NCBI GenBank assembly: GCA_029976905.1 | Contig: JAPOLW010000169.1 | Coordinates: forward strand, 1 to 7,517 | Length of the DNA: 7,517 nt | Reading direction: 5' to 3' | Origin: a bacterium | GTDB taxonomy: Bacteria > Desulfobacterota > Binatia > UBA12015 | Part shown: piece after piece, positions 4,257-7,517 of the stretch | Layout of the letters: every line of letters starts with the position of its first letter | Numbering within the stretch: the stretch's first letter is position 1 | Program-made: the position numbers and the translations under genes | Notes under the pieces: model-generated | What the model was told of the DNA's origin: nothing | The model's database searches: none | Seen by the model: only the letters and a program-made list of their open reading frames with translations

Positions 4257-5894
4257 CTACTCGGGCAGGGTGATACGGAAGATCGCGCCCCCGCCGGGGT
4301 GGTTTTCTCCTGCGAGCGACCCGCCGTGGGCTTCGACGATCGACTTGCAGATGGCCAGGCCCATTCCGAGCCCTGCCGGTCGTGTCGTGAAGTAGGTGTC
4401 GAACATATGATCGCGAACCTCGTCGGTGAGGCCCGGCCCAAAGTCGCGCACGCAAAGGGTGGCCTCCCCGAGGCGGGGTTGGTCGAGGGTGATTTCCACG
4501 ACGCCGTCGGTGCTCGCCGACTCCATCGCGGCGATCGCGTTGTTCACGAGGTTGATCAATACCTGCTGTAATTGCAGTCCATCGCCTTGCCGGGGAACCC
4601 GGTGTTCGGGAATTTGGGTTTTGATTCGGAACCCGCGCCGTGCCGCCTGAGCGGCCGTCAATTTGACGACCTCACGGGTGAGTTCGGCGAGACAGAGTTC
4701 GGTGGGCTCCCTGCGTTCCTTGCGGATCGATTCGCGCGTGTGGTCGACCAGGGCGCCGGCCCGGAGGGATTGGCGTTGGACTTCCTCGATCATCTCGCGA
4801 ACCCGAGAAAGGTTGGGTGTGTCGGTGGCGAGACTCCGCAGGGCCGCCCCAGCCGTCGTCGCAATCGACGCCAGCGGTTGATGGAGTTCGTGGGCGAGTC
4901 CGAGGGTCAATTGATCCAGGCTCTCGACGCGCAGGGAGTGCGCGAATTTCTCCTGGGCTTCTACGGCCAGGGCTTCGGCGGCTCGCAATTCGCTCATATC
5001 GACGCAGGAACCGAGGTACCCGAGGAAGGTGCCGTCGGCACGGAAGCGGGGGATCGCCCGCAGCTGACAAGGACGATAGGTATCATCGAGAGCAGACCGC
5101 AGAAGAAGCTCGGCATCGTAGGGTTCTCGTTTCTCGAAAGCGGAGGCGAAAAACCTTCGGTAGCGTTCGTTGTCGGTCGGATGGACGATGTCCGACAATT
5201 CGCCGTAGTCCTCTCCGATGAAATTCTTGAGAGCGCGGTTCACCCAGATGTCCTCGATCTTGGGATCCAGGAGCCAGATCATGGCGGGTGTCGAGTCTGC
5301 GATCTCACGAAAGAGGGCTTCACTCTTCCGCACGTGTTCCTCGGCCTCCCGGCGCGAGGTGATGTCCTGCACGATCAGGGTCGCTGCGACGGTCCGGCCG
5401 TCGTCGAGGATCGGAGAGAGGTGGGAGCCAAACCAACCGCGCCCCTCGAGGTAGATCTCCTCGTAGAGGTGTTGGCCGTGCTCGAAGACCGTGCGCAGGT
5501 TCTCCGCGGTGGGGCCATGTTGGCTTTCGGGGAGCCAGTCGAAGATCTTTCGGCCAATGACGTCGGGCGCTACGGGTGGGAGGATATCGCTTTGGTTGGA
5601 GGTCAGGACCCGACCCGCGTGGTCGACCGTGAGGATCAATAGTAGAGAGTTGTCGACGATCCTGCGCAGGAGCTGCTTGCTCGCCTGCAGATCGGAGAGA
5701 GTCCCATGGAGGAACTTCGTGCGTCGGGTGAGGGCACCCTCGAGTGCAGCGGGGAGATCCTCGATCCTGGAGTCGATCGGTCCAGTCGGGTCTGCCGGGT
5801 TCGGGGCAGGGTCGGCATCGGAGCCTACGTCGCGAGCGCCTGCTTTTCCCGAATCCGCCACCTTCCTCGAAGGGTCGTCCCTTTTTCCTTCCAT
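4257..5894 (-). CDS. PAS-PAS sensor histidine kinase
   Basis: A 545-residue sensor kinase with no visible membrane segment, so probably cytoplasmic. After a disordered, charged N-terminus (1-60) comes a helix (61-80), PAS 1 (about 77-185, ending IVQDITSRREAEE) and PAS 2 (about 190-310, ending GSCVDMSELRAAEAL). The transmitter follows: the H box LAHELHQPLASI with phospho-acceptor His335, the N box LINLVNNAIAAM (446-457), the G1 box DFGPG (484-488), the F box FDTYFTTR (498-505) and the G2 box GLGMGLAICKSIVEAHGG (508-525). All catalytic motifs are intact. The AHE-x-x-QPL form of the H box is that of the FixL/DctB/NtrB-like group, often paired with response regulators including sigma-54 activators. 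No receiver domain or response regulator gene is in the window. The PAS ligand cannot be read; a haem, flavin or small ligand are all possible. The ATG at 5894 has AAGGA 9 bases upstream. The NAD+ synthetase gene ends 122 bp upstream. Confidence 0.93.
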   Translation of the reverse strand: MEGKRDDPSRKVADSGKAGARDVGSDADPAPNPADPTGPIDSRIEDLPAALEGALTRRTKFLHGTLSDLQASKQLLRRIVDNSLLLILTVDHAGRVLTSNQSDILPPVAPDVIGRKIFDWLPESQHGPTAENLRTVFEHGQHLYEEIYLEGRGWFGSHLSPILDDGRTVAATLIVQDITSRREAEEHVRKSEALFREIADSTPAMIWLLDPKIEDIWVNRALKNFIGEDYGELSDIVHPTDNERYRRFFASAFEKREPYDAELLLRSALDDTYRPCQLRAIPRFRADGTFLGYLGSCVDMSELRAAEALAVEAQEKFAHSLRVESLDQLTLGLAHELHQPLASIATTAGAALRSLATDTPNLSRVREMIEEVQRQSLRAGALVDHTRESIRKERREPTELCLAELTREVVKLTAAQAARRGFRIKTQIPEHRVPRQGDGLQLQQVLINLVNNAIAAMESASTDGVVEITLDQPRLGEATLCVRDFGPGLTDEVRDHMFDTYFTTRPAGLGMGLAICKSIVEAHGGSLAGENHPGGGAIFRITLPE

Positions 5895-6016
5895 GTCCAG
5901 AGGTCCTTCTGCCGACGAAATCCGGGCGGGCGTGTCGGGAACGCGGGGGATCCGCCGGCGGCGGGTTTTCGAGCCGATGGCACCGGGCGATTCGCGACAT
6001 GGTGCGTGCGGCCGAT
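5895..6016. other. Gap between NAD+ synthetase and kinase genes
   Basis: A 122-bp minus-strand spacer. It contains the ribosome site of the kinase and a 10-bp palindrome CCGCCGGCGG (5952-5961). I see no clear promoter, no sigma-54 element and no U-tailed terminator, so co-transcription of the two genes is neither shown nor excluded. Confidence 0.4.
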
Positions 6017-7517
6017 TCAGTGTTTGGGGCGCGATGACTTTTTCCTACGCACGGCCCGGTCCGCCCCATCGGCCGAGCGTTCCATCCACCGGCGGGCCGC
6101 ATCGAGATCGGCGAGCCACGGACTTGCGCCGGTATCGGACGGGGCGCGCCAATCTCCACGCGGAGACAGGGACCCGCCGGATCCGACCTTGGGACCGTTG
6201 GGTGAAGCGGACCGCTTGAATTGGCTGGTGCGGAAGAAGCGGTCCAGAAAGCTGCGTTGCCAGTCGAAGATCTCCGCGATGGGGTAGGCCCCGTCCGGCG
6301 GGGACACGGCCGTATCGTTCGACCACGCGTGGGCAAAGAGGAAGGCGACCTTCGCCGGCGCGTACCCGCGTCGCGTGGTGTAGTAGAGGTTGAAGTCGTG
6401 CAGTTCGTAGGGGCCGATCGTCTTCTCGGTGCTTTGCATCTCGCCGCCGGTCGCGTGGGCGGGAATCAGTTCGGGACTGATCTCGGTCGCGAGGATGCGG
6501 CGAAGCACCGCGCTTGCGGATGCGCTCGTGTCGGATTGTTCGGCGACCCACTCGATGAGGTAGCGGATGAGGGTCTTGGGGACGGAGACGTTGACGTTGT
6601 AGTGCGACATCTGGTCACCGACGCCGTAGGTGCACCAACCGAGAGCCAATTCGCTCAGGTCGCCGGTTCCCACCACCAGTGCACCCTGATGGTTGGCAAG
6701 CCGGAAGAGATGGCTGGTTCGTTCGCCGGCCTGGACGTTCTCGTAGGTGACGTCGTAGCGCTCCTCGCCCCGGGCATGGGGGTGACCGATGTCGCGCAAC
6801 ATTTGTTCGCTCGACGGGCGGATGTCGATCTCTTGCGCGGTCGTTCCCAGGGCCTCCATGAGTTCGTGTGCGTTGGTGCGGGTCTCGGGAGAAGTCGCAA
6901 AGCCAGGCATCGTGTAGGCGAGGACGTGGGAGCGTGGGAGGCCGAGGCGGTCCATGGCGCGCACGCACACCAGCAGGGCCTGCGTCGAATCCAGGCCGCC
7001 GGAGACGCCGATGACCACCTTGTCGAGGCCGGAAGAACGCAGGCGTTGAACGAGGCTCGTGACCTGGATGTTGTAGGCCTCGTAGCACCGCTCGGCGCGT
7101 CGGGTCGGGTCGTTCGGGACGAAGGGGAGCTTCGTGATCGAGCGCTGCAGAACGGTCGTCGAGGCGGGCGGGTCGAATCGGAACGGAACGACGCGCATCG
7201 GACGCGCACGGTGGTCGGATGCGCAGTCGGCGAAGCTCGTCATGCGAGCGCGCTCTTGAACGAGGCGATCCAGATCGACGTCTGCGTAGACCAGTTGCGC
7301 CTCGTCCGCGAATCGTTCGGACTCGGCCAGAAGCTCGCCGTCTTCGTAGGCAAGTGCGTGTCCGTCCCAGGCGAGATCGGTCGTCGACTCTCCGCTCCCG
7401 GCCGCCGCGTAGAGGTAGGCCGAAAGGGTCTTGGCCGACTGACCGGCGGCCAGTGCATGGCGGTAGCCGGACTTGCCGATCGTGACGTTGGATGCCGATA
7501 GGTTCACGAGCACGGTC
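6017..7517 (-). CDS. nadE: Glutamine-dependent NAD+ synthetase, C-terminal part (cut by window edge)
   Basis: The last 499 residues of a long-type NAD+ synthetase, which makes NAD+ from deamido-NAD+, ATP and glutamine-derived ammonia. The frame is open to the window edge, and the GTG at 7513 is an internal Val rather than a start. About 180 N-terminal residues with the nitrilase-type glutaminase catalytic residues are expected outside. Numbering from that Val, the visible part begins with the end of the glutaminase domain (NLSASN at 4-9, GESTTDLAWDG at 41-51, LLAESERF at 61-68). The synthetase domain follows, with the pyrophosphate loop SGGLDS at 171-176, then TYENVQAGERTSHLFRLAN, VGTGDLSELALGW and EKTIGPYELHDF. 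The FFRTSQFKRSASPNGPKVG segment near the end is typical of the bacterial long form, as in Mycobacterium tuberculosis NadE. The protein finishes with a basic tail, VRRKKSSRPKH. All visible motifs look intact, so the enzyme should be functional. Confidence 0.93.
   Translation of the reverse strand, partial: TVLVNLSASNVTIGKSGYRHALAAGQSAKTLSAYLYAAAGSGESTTDLAWDGHALAYEDGELLAESERFADEAQLVYADVDLDRLVQERARMTSFADCASDHRARPMRVVPFRFDPPASTTVLQRSITKLPFVPNDPTRRAERCYEAYNIQVTSLVQRLRSSGLDKVVIGVSGGLDSTQALLVCVRAMDRLGLPRSHVLAYTMPGFATSPETRTNAHELMEALGTTAQEIDIRPSSEQMLRDIGHPHARGEERYDVTYENVQAGERTSHLFRLANHQGALVVGTGDLSELALGWCTYGVGDQMSHYNVNVSVPKTLIRYLIEWVAEQSDTSASASAVLRRILATEISPELIPAHATGGEMQSTEKTIGPYELHDFNLYYTTRRGYAPAKVAFLFAHAWSNDTAVSPPDGAYPIAEIFDWQRSFLDRFFRTSQFKRSASPNGPKVGSGGSLSPRGDWRAPSDTGASPWLADLDAARRWMERSADGADRAVRRKKSSRPKH

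Noticed and set aside
4572..5642. A 356-residue open frame on the plus strand
   Set aside because: It is antisense to the histidine kinase and shows no family motif; best read as a shadow of the kinase codon pattern.
6221..7501. A 426-residue open frame on the plus strand
   Set aside because: It lies fully antisense to the NAD+ synthetase gene, whose conserved motifs are certain. Long antisense frames are common in GC-rich DNA, and the translation has no recognisable domain.

Overview
The window is GC-rich throughout and holds seven protein-coding genes. Six are on the minus strand and one, a cytochrome c gene, is on the plus strand. A Sec-exported c-type cytochrome, a PAS-domain histidine kinase and near-consensus sigma-54 promoters all point to a Gram-negative bacterium, probably Pseudomonadota or a relative such as Desulfobacterota or Myxococcota. 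The sequence alone does not fix the taxon. I see no tRNA, rRNA, CRISPR array, insertion sequence or transposase.

Layout, left to right: a two-CBS-domain protein (30-491, -); a 222-bp gap with GC-rich hairpins; an acetyl-CoA hydrolase/CoA-transferase family enzyme with a TTG start (714-2009, -); a divergent 260-bp control region; an exported monohaem cytochrome c (2270-2716, +); a short convergent gap; a tandem universal stress protein (2873-3790, -), preceded 34 bp upstream by an unrecognised 76-residue helical protein (3825-4055, -) that probably heads a two-gene operon; a 201-bp control region; a double-PAS sensor histidine kinase (4257-5894, -); and the C-terminal 499 residues of a glutamine-dependent NAD+ synthetase (6017 to the window edge, -).

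The most notable signal is regulatory. The cytochrome c gene and the small-protein/USP operon face opposite ways and lie about 1.9 kb apart. Each has a sigma-54 (-24/-12) promoter. Each also has a copy of the inverted-repeat motif CCCA-N5-GGGAA, in the same orientation and at exactly the same distance from the -12 element: 68 bp from the first C of the motif to the -12 C. The small-protein promoter has a second copy 31 bp further upstream. This is the arrangement expected of upstream activator sites for one enhancer-binding protein. The cytochrome, small protein and USP therefore look like a sigma-54 regulon whose activator is not in the window.

The gene content (CBS pair, tandem USP, CoA-transferase, periplasmic cytochrome, PAS kinase, NAD+ synthetase) suggests a redox, energy or low-oxygen adaptation island, comparable in parts list to the CBS and USP members of the mycobacterial DosR regulon. 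That physiological reading is inference. The gene calls rest on visible motifs, and the shared promoter architecture is read directly from the bases.
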